This document shows, piece after piece, positions 13,880 to 20,940 of a DNA stretch of 20,940 nucleotides (position 1 is the stretch's first letter; each line of letters starts with the position of its first letter). The notes beneath the pieces are model-generated. The model did no database searches, was not told the DNA's origin, and was given only the letters and a program-made list of their open reading frames with translations. Position numbers and translations under genes: made by a program. The stretch comes from Streptosporangiaceae bacterium (GTDB taxonomy: Bacteria; Actinomycetota; Actinomycetes; Streptosporangiales; Streptosporangiaceae), in contig JASHTQ010000391.1 of the NCBI GenBank assembly GCA_030040475.1, positions 1 through 20,940 of the forward strand. Direction: 5' to 3'.

Positions 13880-14788
13880 GTGAGCTATACCGCCCCCGCC
13901 CGCAGGGGCAGCTGGGTCCGGCGCAGGGACCGCCGCGGGATCTGGTTCGTCGTGCCGTTCCTGGTCGGCTTCGTGCTGTTCATGATCGTGCCGCTGGTCT
14001 ACGCGATCTACACGAGCCTGTACACGACCAGGATCATCGGCGGCACGGTCTTCACCGGGGCGTCGAACTACACCGCGACGCTGCAGTCGTCGCAGTTCTG
14101 GTCCGGCGTGATCAGGGTGATCATCTACGCGGCCATCCAGATCCCGGTCATGCTGCTCATCGCGTTCTTCTTCGCGTGCGTGTTCGACCTCGGCGTGGCG
14201 AAGTTCGGCCGCACGTTCCGGACGATCTTCTTCATCCCGTTCGCGGTGCCCGCCGTGGTCGGCGCGGTGATGTGGTCGTTCCTGCTCGAGCCCCAGTTCG
14301 GGCCGATGGTGCACCTGGCCAACGTGCTCGGCTTCTCCGGCACCAACTTCTTCTCGCCGTCGCTGATCCTGCCCTCGATCATCGTGATCGTGATCTGGGA
14401 GTGGACCGGCTACAACATGGTGATCCTGTACACCGCGCTGAAGTCCGTGCCGCGGGACGTGGTCGAGGCGGCGATCCTGGACGACACCCCGCTGTGGAAG
14501 ATCATCCTGCGGATCAAGCTGCCGCTGGTCAGGCCCGCGATCGTGATGCTCATCTTCCTCAACACGATCGGCGCGCTGCAGCTTTTCACCGAGCCGCTCG
14601 TGCTGTCGTACTTCGAGACCGGCTCGGTGTCGGTCAACTACACGCCGACCCTGTACCTGTACAACACGGCGATCGCCGCCTCGGAGACCAACCTTGCGGC
14701 GGCGGGCGCGGTGATCCTCGGCCTGGTCATCGTGGTGATCTCGACCGCGTCGCTGCTGTTTAGGCGGCGCAGGAGGGAGTTCGCGTGA
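13880..14788 (+). CDS. CUT1 ABC importer permease 1 (MalF/AraP type)
   Basis: GTG 13880 follows AAGGGAG (13864-13870). The 302-residue inner-membrane protein has about six hydrophobic helices, beginning with WFVVPFLVGFVLFMIVPLVY. The ATPase-contact loop reads VPRDVVEAAILDDTPLWKI followed by ILRIKLPLVRP. It keeps the EAA and LP anchors, but the usually conserved Gly of EAAxxDGA is Asp here. The stop overlaps the next permease start by 4 bp (GTGA), so the two subunits are coupled and should form the heterodimeric channel. Homology is to sugar permeases of the MalF/UgpA group. Confidence 0.92.
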   Translation: MSYTAPARRGSWVRRRDRRGIWFVVPFLVGFVLFMIVPLVYAIYTSLYTTRIIGGTVFTGASNYTATLQSSQFWSGVIRVIIYAAIQIPVMLLIAFFFACVFDLGVAKFGRTFRTIFFIPFAVPAVVGAVMWSFLLEPQFGPMVHLANVLGFSGTNFFSPSLILPSIIVIVIWEWTGYNMVILYTALKSVPRDVVEAAILDDTPLWKIILRIKLPLVRPAIVMLIFLNTIGALQLFTEPLVLSYFETGSVSVNYTPTLYLYNTAIAASETNLAAAGAVILGLVIVVISTASLLFRRRRREFA

Positions 14789-15774
14789 GCGCCGTCACGA
14801 CTGCCCCGCCTGCTGCCGCCGCTCCCGCCGCGGCCGGCCCGCCGCCTGAGTCGAGGCGGGAGCGGCGGCGGCGGGAGCGGCTTGAGGAGCGGGACGGGAC
14901 CATACCCGTCGAGTTCTACGGGCTGCGGCGCGGGACGGTCACGCTGCTGACCGTGCTCGCGTTCCTGTTCGCCATCTTCACCCTGGTCCCGATCGCGTGG
15001 ATCGTCATCAACTCGACGAAGAACCAGGCGAACATCTTCGAGACGTTCGGCTTCTGGTTCGCGCGGCCGTTCAGCTTCTTCCACAACTTCTCGCTGCTGT
15101 TCCAGAACGTGGACGGGTACGGGACGTACATCCAGTGGTTCGGCAACACGGCGCTGTACGCGGTGATCGGCGGCGGCGGCGCGACGCTGCTTTCCGCCTT
15201 CGCCGGCTACGGTTTCGCCCGGTTCCGCTTCCGCGGATCCAAGGTGCTGTTCTACCTGACGATCGCCGCCCTGCTCGTGCCGATCACCGCGCTGACCCTG
15301 CCGCTGTACCTCACCTACGCCAAGGCGCACCTGATCAACTCCATCTGGGGGATGGTGCTGCCGTCGATGATCAGCCCGGTCGGCATCTACCTGATGCGGA
15401 CCTACGTCGACATATCGGTCCCGCGCGAGCTCATCGACGCGGCCAGGATCGACGGGGCGGGCGAGACCCGGATCTTCTTCAGGGTCGCGCTGCCGCTGAT
15501 GGTGCCCGGCTTCATGACCGTGCTGCTGATCAGCGTGGTCGGAGTGTGGAACAACTACTTCCTGCCGCTGCTCATCTTCAACATCAATACCCGCTATCCG
15601 CTGACCGTGGGCCTCGGGCTGTGGTCCGAACGCGCGCAGAACAGCGGGAACGCGCAGCTGTTCCCGATGGTGGTGATCGGCGGCCTGGTGACCATCATCC
15701 CGCTGATCGCGCTGTTCCTGCTGTTGCAGCGGTACTGGCGAAGCGGCCTGCTGCTCGGCAGCATCGCGAACTGA
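14785..15774 (+). CDS. CUT1 ABC importer permease 2 (MalG/AraQ type)
   Basis: GTG 14785 overlaps the previous stop. The 329-residue protein has a long cytoplasmic N-terminus rich in Ala/Pro and then Arg/Glu (residues 1-40), then about six membrane helices. The EAA-type loop is canonical: [20 protein letters not shown], followed by [39 protein letters not shown], given here as [10 protein letters not shown] and GYGFARF, matches the MalG group. It partners the permease encoded immediately upstream. A GGAGG site for the ATPase gene starts right after its stop. Confidence 0.92.
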   Translation: MSAVTTAPPAAAAPAAAGPPPESRRERRRRERLEERDGTIPVEFYGLRRGTVTLLTVLAFLFAIFTLVPIAWIVINSTKNQANIFETFGFWFARPFSFFHNFSLLFQNVDGYGTYIQWFGNTALYAVIGGGGATLLSAFAGYGFARFRFRGSKVLFYLTIAALLVPITALTLPLYLTYAKAHLINSIWGMVLPSMISPVGIYLMRTYVDISVPRELIDAARIDGAGETRIFFRVALPLMVPGFMTVLLISVVGVWNNYFLPLLIFNINTRYPLTVGLGLWSERAQNSGNAQLFPMVVIGGLVTIIPLIALFLLLQRYWRSGLLLGSIAN

Positions 15775-15787
15775 CCCGGAGGCTGGC

Positions 15788-17047
15788 GTGGCAGCGATAA
15801 CCCTGAGCGGGCTGACGAAGACGTACGCGACCGGCGTCACCGCGCTCGACGGGCTGGACCTCGAGGTCTCCGACGGCGAGTTCGTGGTGCTCGTCGGGCC
15901 GTCCGGCTGCGGCAAGACCACGGCGCTGCGGATGGTGGCGGGCCTGGAGCGGATCACCTCGGGCACGATCAGCTTCGGCGACCGGGTGGTCAACGACGTC
16001 TCCCCCAGGCACCGCGACGTGGCCATGGTGTTCCAGAACTACGCGCTCTACCCGCACCTGACCGTCTACCAGAACATCGGCTTCGCGCTGGAGAACAAGA
16101 AGGTCGGCAGGGCCGAGCGGGACCAGCGGATCCGGGCCACGGCCGCCATCCTCGGCGTACAGGACCTGCTCGGGCGCAAGCCGAGGCAGCTGTCCGGCGG
16201 GCAGCGGCAGCGGGTGGCGATGGGCCGGGCCATCGTCCGCTCCCCCGCCGTCTTCCTGATGGACGAGCCGCTGTCCAACCTCGACGCGAAGCTGCGGGTG
16301 CAGATGCGTTCTGAGGTGCTGCGGGTGCACAGGTCGCTCGGCGCGGCCACGCTGTACGTCACCCACGACCAGACCGAGGCGATGACGATGGGCGACCGGG
16401 TCGCCGTGCTGCGCGGCGGCGTGCTGCAGCAGTACGCCACGCCGCGGGAGCTGTACGACCGGCCGGCGAACGTGTTCGTGGCCACGTTCATCGGGTCGCC
16501 GGCGATGAACCTGTACGAGGGGGGCATCGCGGCGGCCGGTTCCGCTGGGACCACTCCGACGGTGGTGCTCGGGTCGCAGCAGCTGACCCTGCCGGCCCCC
16601 GTCGCCGCCAGAGTCGCCGCCTACCAGGGGCGCAAGATCATCGTCGGGGTGCGCCCCGAGGACCTCGCGGTCGCCGGCGGCGGCGGTGGCGTCTCCGGCG
16701 GTCCCGGTGTCGGCGGTCCCGGTGCCGGCGGTCCCGGTGCCGGGCCGGTCTCCGGGGGCGCGCTGGTTGCCGAGGTCAGGCTGGTCGAGGTGCTCGGCAG
16801 CGAGCGGCACGTGTACTTCTCCGTGGACGCGACGCCGGCCGGGGGGCCGGGTTCCGAGGGGGCGGCGGGCGACTCTGGATCCGCCGATATCCTCGCGGGC
16901 AGCGCGCCCAACGGGATGGCGCGCGTCGACCCTCGAGCCGCGGCCGCGGCCGCCGACCCGATCCGGGCCGGCGGCCGGGTCACCTTCACGCTGGACCCGG
17001 CGCGCCTGCACTTCTTCGACCCCGATAGCGGCGACGCGATCGACTGA
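15788..17047 (+). CDS. CUT1 ABC importer ATPase (MsmK/UgpC/MalK type) with Gly-rich insertion
   Basis: GTG 15788 follows GGAGG (15778-15782) by 5 bp. The 419-residue protein energises the importer from the cytoplasmic side. Walker A is GPSGCGKTT (37-45), Q-loop [10 protein letters not shown], signature LSGGQ (135-139), Walker B VFLMDE (155-160) and the H-loop His193 in [22 protein letters not shown] opens the C-terminal MalK-type regulatory domain, with [10 protein letters not shown] and [10 protein letters not shown]. That domain carries two extra low-complexity segments: a Gly/Pro/Val/Ala stretch at about residues 297-322, and an Ala/Gly/Pro/Ser-rich part at about 345-390. These explain why it is longer than the usual 360-380 residues. 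In many actinomycetes one shared ATPase (MsiK) serves several importers; here a dedicated one is in the operon. Confidence 0.93.
   Translation: MAAITLSGLTKTYATGVTALDGLDLEVSDGEFVVLVGPSGCGKTTALRMVAGLERITSGTISFGDRVVNDVSPRHRDVAMVFQNYALYPHLTVYQNIGFALENKKVGRAERDQRIRATAAILGVQDLLGRKPRQLSGGQRQRVAMGRAIVRSPAVFLMDEPLSNLDAKLRVQMRSEVLRVHRSLGAATLYVTHDQTEAMTMGDRVAVLRGGVLQQYATPRELYDRPANVFVATFIGSPAMNLYEGGIAAAGSAGTTPTVVLGSQQLTLPAPVAARVAAYQGRKIIVGVRPEDLAVAGGGGGVSGGPGVGGPGAGGPGAGPVSGGALVAEVRLVEVLGSERHVYFSVDATPAGGPGSEGAAGDSGSADILAGSAPNGMARVDPRAAAAAADPIRAGGRVTFTLDPARLHFFDPDSGDAID
16697..16741 (+). repeat. 15-bp coding tandem repeats in the ATPase gene
   Basis: Three consecutive 15-bp units (GGCGGTCCCGGTGYC) encode [15 protein letters not shown] at residues 304-318. 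The last two units are identical. The repeat sits in the regulatory C-terminal domain, between the strand ending VRPEDLAV and the one starting [12 protein letters not shown]. Confidence 0.9.
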
Positions 17048-17050
17048 GCG

Positions 17051-17240
17051 TGCCAGGCGCCGGATCGGTGATCGCCGCCTGGCGGGTCGTCGCGGTATCC
17101 AGGTTCCGCCACTCGGCATCACGGCCCTTGGCGACCAGCCCGACGAGCGTGCTCTTCCCGGACTGACGTGCCCCGGTGACGAGCACCACCCTGGTGTCGG
17201 TCAGCGCCTCGGTCAGCGCCTCGGTACGAGCGAGCTCCAC
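17051..17240 (-). pseudogene. 5' remnant of an AAA_14/DUF4143-type ATPase
   Basis: The minus strand from a GTG at 17240 encodes about 63 residues with the features expected at the N-terminus of this ATPase family: LTEALTDTRVVLVTGARQ, then the P-loop GARQSGKST, then WRNLDTATTRQAAITDP. The similarity stops at about 17051, next to the importer ATPase stop, and the frame then runs antisense through that gene. Normal members have about 380-450 residues, so the Walker B and C-terminal domains are missing. I see no good ribosome binding site. A 12-bp tandem repeat near 17200-17222 doubles TEAL. This looks like what remains after a deletion or rearrangement. Confidence 0.6.
17052..17083. terminator. 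Hairpin after the importer operon
   Basis: GCCAGGCG (17052-17059) and CGCCTGGC (17076-17083) form an 8-bp perfect stem with a 16-nt loop, starting 5 bp after the ATPase stop. Its position fits a terminator for the long importer transcript. No T-tract follows. Confidence 0.45.
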
Positions 17241-17405
17241 AGCAGCGTTCGTGGCACGCTGGTCGCAATGGTCGTGGTGTTCTGGTCGCCGTCTTCGCGG
17301 GCTGCGTGCGGCGCTCGATAATTCGGTTGCACGGGGCCGGACCCGTATGGCAAGCTGCAGCGGTCTGGGCTGATGCGGCCCGGCTGAGCGGAAGGGAGAC
17401 GCGCG

Positions 17406-17525
17406 ATGTATATGCCCGTCGCGGGCGTGCTGTCGCCTGCCCTATCCCACGCTCAGCTGAGGAGCACCGCCAGTGCACGACTATCACTCCGCGTACGAAG
17501 GAAAGTTCACCTCCGGTCGCGGTAA
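17406..17525 (+). CDS. Possible 39-residue leader ORF overlapping the RIO kinase start
   Basis: ATG 17406 has a strong AAGGGAG site (17392-17398) 7 bp upstream, better than many genes here. The reading frame ends at TAA 17523-17525, inside the kinase gene but in another frame. The product starts MYMPVAGVLSPALSHAQLRS and ends in an Arg-rich tail, with no recognisable domain. If translated, ribosomes would pass over the kinase start at 17473, so it could act by translational coupling or interference. It may also be chance. Confidence 0.35.
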   Translation: MYMPVAGVLSPALSHAQLRSTASARLSLRVRRKVHLRSR

Positions 17526-18480
17526 GTGGCGCGTTGACGACGACGATCCGACCAGGCACAAGCGGGTCAGGCGCCGACGGCTGCCGCCGGTTAACGACGC
17601 GGTCGACGCACTGCCCGACGGCGACCGCTGGTCAACCTGGGACCAGTCCATACCGACCCAGCGCGGCCCCAGGCCCTACCCGGGCTGGCTGGTCACCGAG
17701 CTTGCCGCGGTCGACACCGAGCTCGGCATCCTGAAGACCGGCAAGGAGGCCGACGTCTTCCTGCTGCGGCGCGGGGTACCAGGGACGGACCGGTCCTGCC
17801 TGCTCGCGGCCAAGCGGTACCGATCCGCCGAGCACCGGATGTTCCACCGGGACTCGGGCTACCTGGAGGGACGCCGGACCAGGGATACCCGCGAGAACCG
17901 GGCGGCGGCGAGCCGCACCACGTTCGGGCGGGAGGCCATCGCGGGTCAGTGGGCGATCGCCGAGTTCGGCGCGCTCCACAGGCTGCATTCGGCCGGGGTG
18001 CCCGTCCCCTACCCGGTCCAGATCCTCGGGACCGAGCTGCTGCTCGAGTTCATCGGCTCGGCCGACGGGATCGCCGCGCCGCGGCTGGCGGAGACCAGGC
18101 CGGGTCCGGCCGAGCTCGCCGACCTCTGGGATCAGCTGGTGCAGGCGCTCGTCGCGCTTGCCGCGGACGGCCTCGCGCACGGCGACCTGTCGCCGTACAA
18201 CCTGCTGGTGCACGAGGGACGGCTGGTGATGATCGACCTGCCGCAGGTGGTCGACGTGATCGCGAACACCCGCGGCGCCTGGTTCCTGACCCGCGACGCG
18301 GAGAACGTCGGCCACTGGTTCGCCGCCCGCGGCCTGTCCGGCGTGCGGCCAGAACCCGCGGACCTCGCCGACCTGCTCCTCGGCGAGGCCCGGCTCGCGC
18401 CCCAGGCGAGGTCGGGCCCGCGCGCTAGGCGGGGTCGGCACCAGGGCCGGGGCGCGGACGGGCCGGCGCCGCGAAGGTGA
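17473..18480 (+). CDS. RIO1-like serine/threonine protein kinase
   Basis: GTG 17473 follows GAGGAG (17459-17464), and an in-frame TGA at 17458 excludes a longer start. The 335-residue protein has a basic, disordered N-terminus (1-40) and then the RIO fold: flexible ATP loop KTGKEADVFLL (88-98), the lysine in LAAKRY (Lys114), the RIO-specific YRSAEHRMFHRDSGYLEG segment (116-133), and WAIAEFGALHRLHSAGVPVP. The catalytic HGDLSPYN follows (Asp238, Asn243), then the metal-binding IDLPQ (Asp255). All residues needed for catalysis are present. In archaea and eukaryotes RIO1 acts in small-subunit ribosome maturation; the bacterial role is poorly known. Its last 56 bp overlap the convergent ABC ATPase gene. 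Confidence 0.87.
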   Translation: MHDYHSAYEGKFTSGRGKWRVDDDDPTRHKRVRRRRLPPVNDAVDALPDGDRWSTWDQSIPTQRGPRPYPGWLVTELAAVDTELGILKTGKEADVFLLRRGVPGTDRSCLLAAKRYRSAEHRMFHRDSGYLEGRRTRDTRENRAAASRTTFGREAIAGQWAIAEFGALHRLHSAGVPVPYPVQILGTELLLEFIGSADGIAAPRLAETRPGPAELADLWDQLVQALVALAADGLAHGDLSPYNLLVHEGRLVMIDLPQVVDVIANTRGAWFLTRDAENVGHWFAARGLSGVRPEPADLADLLLGEARLAPQARSGPRARRGRHQGRGADGPAPRR

Positions 18481-19135
18481 GGCGGCCGTTTTTCATCAGG
18501 CCGATGCGCTCGGCGCGGCGGGCGATCGTGCTGTCATGGGTGACCAGGACCATGGTCAGGCCGCGCTCGCGCCACATGGTCTCAAGCAGGCCGATGATCT
18601 CATCCCTTGTGTCCTCGTCGAGGTTGCCCGTCGGCTCGTCGGCGAGCAGCACCTTCGGCTCCTTGACCAGGGCACGGGCGATGGCGACACGCTGCTGCTG
18701 GCCGCCGGACAGCTCGCTCGGCAGATGGTGCAGCCGGTCCTCCAGGCTCACGGACTCCAGGGCGAGCGCGGCCCGCGCCCGCCGTGCGGAGGCCGCGACC
18801 CGAAGCGGGACGAGCGCGGCCTCCACGTTCTCCTGCGCGGACAGCGTCGGCACCAGGTTGAAGGTCTGGAACACGAAGCCGATCGAGGTGGCCCGCACCT
18901 TGGTCACCTCGGTCTCGCGCAGCTGCGCGAGATCGCGTCCGTCGAAGTCGACGATGCCGGAGGACGGCCGGTCCAGCCCGCCGAGTATCTGCAGCAGCGT
19001 CGACTTGCCGTGCCCGGTCGGCCCCTGCACGGCCAGCCACTCGCCGTCCTCTATCACCAGGTCGACGCCGCGCAGCGCGGCCACGGTGCCGCGGCCCTTC
19101 TGGTAGTTCTTGGTCACTCCGGAGAGCTTGTACAT
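18425..19135 (-). CDS. MacB/LolD-type ABC exporter ATPase
   Basis: From ATG 19135 (AGAGGAA upstream) the product has 236 residues, normal for this group. An in-frame GTG at 19186 that overlaps the permease stop by 4 bp would add 17 non-conserved residues, and is the alternative start. Walker A is GPTGHGKST (38-46), with His where Ser is usual. Q-loop FVFQTFNLVPTLSAQENVE, signature LSGGQQQRVAIARAL (142-156), Walker B VLLADEPTGNLDE (162-174) and LVTHD (197-201) are intact. The C-terminal tail is Pro/Arg-rich. It pairs with the FtsX-like permease upstream and probably drives mechanotransmission or export rather than uptake. The 3' end overlaps the RIO kinase gene tail to tail. Confidence 0.9.
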   Translation of the reverse strand: MYKLSGVTKNYQKGRGTVAALRGVDLVIEDGEWLAVQGPTGHGKSTLLQILGGLDRPSSGIVDFDGRDLAQLRETEVTKVRATSIGFVFQTFNLVPTLSAQENVEAALVPLRVAASARRARAALALESVSLEDRLHHLPSELSGGQQQRVAIARALVKEPKVLLADEPTGNLDEDTRDEIIGLLETMWRERGLTMVLVTHDSTIARRAERIGLMKNGRLTFAAPARPRPGPGADPA

Positions 19136-19182
19136 CCGGCGTTCCTCTCTGCTGGCTCCGCTGCTCTGCTGCCGGGCCGGGG

Positions 19183-20763
19183 TCACGCCACCTTGGCCAG
19201 CGCGTCGGCCGGGCGCAGCCGCGCGGCCCGCCAGCCGCCGAACGTGCCGGCGATCAGCCCGCCGGCCACCGCGAGCGCGACCGCGAGCAGGATGATCCCG
19301 ATGCCGACAGAGGCGATGAGGTGAACGTCCACGGTGTTGCCGCCCCCCGGCCCGCCGGGGCCGAAGAACCCGCCGCCACCGCCGCCCGGCCTGCCGCCGG
19401 CGCCGGTACTGGCGCCGGTACTGGCAGTGCTGCCTGGGAAGGCGAACCGCCTGGCGCCGCCCGGCGTGGCCGAGCCGGTGGTCTGCCCGACCACCGCGGT
19501 CAGCGGGTGCGTCAGCTTGGACACCAGTTCGGCTCCGGCGAAGCCGAGGCCGACGCCGACCGCGCCGCCGATGAGGCCCATGGCGACCGTCTCGCCCATC
19601 ACCTGGCCGACGATCCTGCGGCTCCTCCAGCCCAGCGCCTTCAGCGTGCCGAACTCACGGACCCGGCGGGATACCGCGGCCATCGTCAGGAGGCTGGCCA
19701 GCAGGAACGCCGCCACGAGTACCGCGATCGCCAGCCACTTGCCGAGGTTGTTGGCCAGGCTCGAGGCGTTGGAAAGCGAGCCGGTGACCTCACTGGCCAG
19801 GTCGCTCGACGTGGTCACGGTGTCGGACGGCAGCGCCTTGGTGATCTCACCGGAGACCGTGGTGATGGCCGAGGCGCTGCTGGCCGCGACGTAGATCGTG
19901 TTCACGTCGTCCTTCAGGCCGGCCAGCTTCTGCGCGACCGCGAGCGGGATGTAGACGTCCGGCGGGTTGTCCCCGGCGGGCTCGCTGACGAGGCCGATGA
20001 CCTTGAACTTCGTCGCGGCACCGCTGCTGTCGCCGATCTCGATCGTGGAGCCGACGGACAGCTTGTCCTGCGTCGCGTAGGAGGAGTCGAGCATCGCCAC
20101 GTCGGAGGCGGCGTCCGCGGTGGTGAACGTGCGCCCGGCGCTGAGCTTGCCGGTGCTGAGCGGGCCGAGTTCGCCCACGCTCAGGTCCACGCCGTCGACG
20201 CCGAAGCTGGCGATGTCGAAGTTCTCCCGGAAGTTCCCGAACCCGCCGCTGCCGCCAGAGCCGCCAGAGCCGCCGCCGGGGAAGCCGCCCCCGCTACTGC
20301 CACCGCTACTGCTACTGCCACCGCCGCCGGAGCTGTTGACGGCGGGCACCGTGCCGGAGATCGTCCGGTCGGTCAGGGTCAGGCCGCCCGCCGCCGCCGC
20401 GACGTCCTTGAGGCCGGCCACGGTGGTGACCGAGGACGAGCTGATCGAGGCGAGTGTGCCACCGCCGCTGAGCGTGCTGTCGTTGATCTTGGTACCGGCC
20501 GCGGGCCGTTGCCTGGTGCCGGTCTGGACACCGAATCCGAACGAGCCGGGCGTGGCCGACCCGGCCTTCGGCGTCTTGGTCACGGTGACGTCGGTGCCCA
20601 CGCCGTACAGCGTGTGCAGCACCGTGCCCTGTGCGTTCTTGACCCCGGTGGCGGCCGCCGTCACCGTGATCACCAGCCCGACGCCGAGCGCGAGGCCCAG
20701 CGCGATGAACACCGCCTGGCGCATGCGGCGGCGAAGTTCGCGCCCGAGGTAGGTGAAGAACAT
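19183..20763 (-). CDS. MacB/FtsX-type ABC transporter permease with Gly-rich linkers
   Basis: ATG 20763 follows GAGGAG. The 526-residue membrane protein has TM1 at about 17-37, a large extracytoplasmic domain (40-340), TM2 about 342-364, the FtsX cytoplasmic loop RRVREFGTLKALGWRSRRIV (367-386), TM3 about 392-413, and TM4 about 481-507 ending GGWRAARLRPADALAKV. This is the typical four-helix MacB/FtsX layout. The first extracytoplasmic region contains a Gly/Ser linker (144-174), and the TM3-TM4 outer loop a long Gly/Pro/Ser/Thr segment (425-476). The ATPase gene overlaps or follows directly. The substrate is unknown; lipoprotein, peptide or drug efflux and envelope signalling are all possible. 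Confidence 0.9.
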   Translation of the reverse strand: MFFTYLGRELRRRMRQAVFIALGLALGVGLVITVTAAATGVKNAQGTVLHTLYGVGTDVTVTKTPKAGSATPGSFGFGVQTGTRQRPAAGTKINDSTLSGGGTLASISSSSVTTVAGLKDVAAAAGGLTLTDRTISGTVPAVNSSGGGGSSSSGGSSGGGFPGGGSGGSGGSGGFGNFRENFDIASFGVDGVDLSVGELGPLSTGKLSAGRTFTTADAASDVAMLDSSYATQDKLSVGSTIEIGDSSGAATKFKVIGLVSEPAGDNPPDVYIPLAVAQKLAGLKDDVNTIYVAASSASAITTVSGEITKALPSDTVTTSSDLASEVTGSLSNASSLANNLGKWLAIAVLVAAFLLASLLTMAAVSRRVREFGTLKALGWRSRRIVGQVMGETVAMGLIGGAVGVGLGFAGAELVSKLTHPLTAVVGQTTGSATPGGARRFAFPGSTASTGASTGAGGRPGGGGGGFFGPGGPGGGNTVDVHLIASVGIGIILLAVALAVAGGLIAGTFGGWRAARLRPADALAKVA

Positions 20764-20874
20764 GCCGAGCTCCTCAGCGGCATCGCGCCAGCAGCCCCCA
20801 TGGCGCGCCGAACCAATCTGGCGGCGCGGAGGCCGCCCGGGGAGCGGACTCCCGCGCCATCTCAGAGCATGACG

Positions 20875-20902
20875 ACGGTAGCTGAATGACCGCTGAGTGT
20901 AA
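20875..20902 (-). promoter_or_regulatory. Candidate promoter of the ABC exporter operon
   Basis: On the minus strand, TTACAC (20902-20897) and TACCGT (20880-20875) are separated by 16 bp, about 110 bp upstream of the permease start. The -35 hexamer overlaps the GTAATC/GATTAC palindrome, so a regulator bound there would compete with RNA polymerase. Confidence 0.35.
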
Positions 20903-20927
20903 TCTCCGGGATTACCCCGATATCGGG
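20899..20927. promoter_or_regulatory. Two adjacent palindromes upstream of the ABC exporter
   Basis: GTAATC-TCCGG-GATTAC (20899-20915) is a perfect 6-5-6 inverted repeat. CCCGATATCGGG (20916-20927) is a perfect 12-bp palindrome abutting it directly. Together they look like a tandem operator for one or two dimeric regulators, possibly encoded beyond the window. Confidence 0.5.
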
Positions 20928-20940
20928 AGACAGGCCCCGG

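Noticed and set aside
14638..16026. 462-residue minus-strand frame
   Set aside because: It is antisense to the second permease and the start of the importer ATPase, both of which have clear family motifs.
17327..17356. TTGCAC with TATGGC as a promoter for the RIO kinase
   Set aside because: The spacing is 13 bp, too short for a normal sigma-70-type promoter; the alternative with 18 bp spacing has a poor -10.
1..20940. Defence system, biosynthetic cluster or mobile element
   Set aside because: I looked for nucleases, toxins, methyltransferases, transposases, integrases, CRISPR-like spaced repeats and terminal inverted repeats and saw none. Most genes belong to ordinary sugar-use and transport families.

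Overview
The window is very GC-rich, with strong G/C at third codon positions, many GTG starts, and purine-rich Shine-Dalgarno sites. Together with the gene families present this points to an actinomycete chromosome. I cannot name the genus. I see no tRNA, rRNA, CRISPR array, transposase or phage gene.

Left part (1-2600): the 5' part of an MFS efflux gene on the minus strand faces a TetR-family regulator, with an inverted repeat between them. Then come a RidA-family gene on the minus strand and a small plus-strand gene for an unusual protein built from 16-residue repeats.

Central part (2600-17050): this is an arabinan and L-arabinose utilisation locus in two plus-strand blocks. Block one is a LacI-family regulator, then ribulokinase (araB), L-ribulose-5-phosphate 4-epimerase (araD) and L-arabinose isomerase (araA), with a perfect LacI-type palindrome just before araB. 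Block two is a second LacI regulator, an intracellular GH51 alpha-L-arabinofuranosidase, and a complete CUT1 ABC importer (lipoprotein, two permeases, ATPase). The likely route is import of arabino-oligosaccharides, cleavage in the cytoplasm to L-arabinose, then isomerase, kinase and epimerase to D-xylulose 5-phosphate. A near copy of the araB operator lies inside the 3' end of the arabinofuranosidase gene, which suggests that the first regulator also controls the importer. Between the blocks, on the minus strand, is a membrane-anchored homologue of the N,N-dimethylformamidase large subunit, with no obvious link to arabinose.

Right part (17050-20940): a remnant of an AAA_14/DUF4143-type ATPase, a RIO1-like protein kinase preceded by a short ORF with its own ribosome binding site, and, convergent with it, a MacB/FtsX-type ABC exporter pair (permease then ATPase). 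Two adjacent palindromes lie in the promoter region of the exporter pair.

The metabolic core is conventional. The points most worth a second look are the intragenic operator, the 16-residue repeat protein, the two different predicted LacI operators, the strong hairpin between binding-protein and permease genes, and the low-complexity insertions in several proteins.
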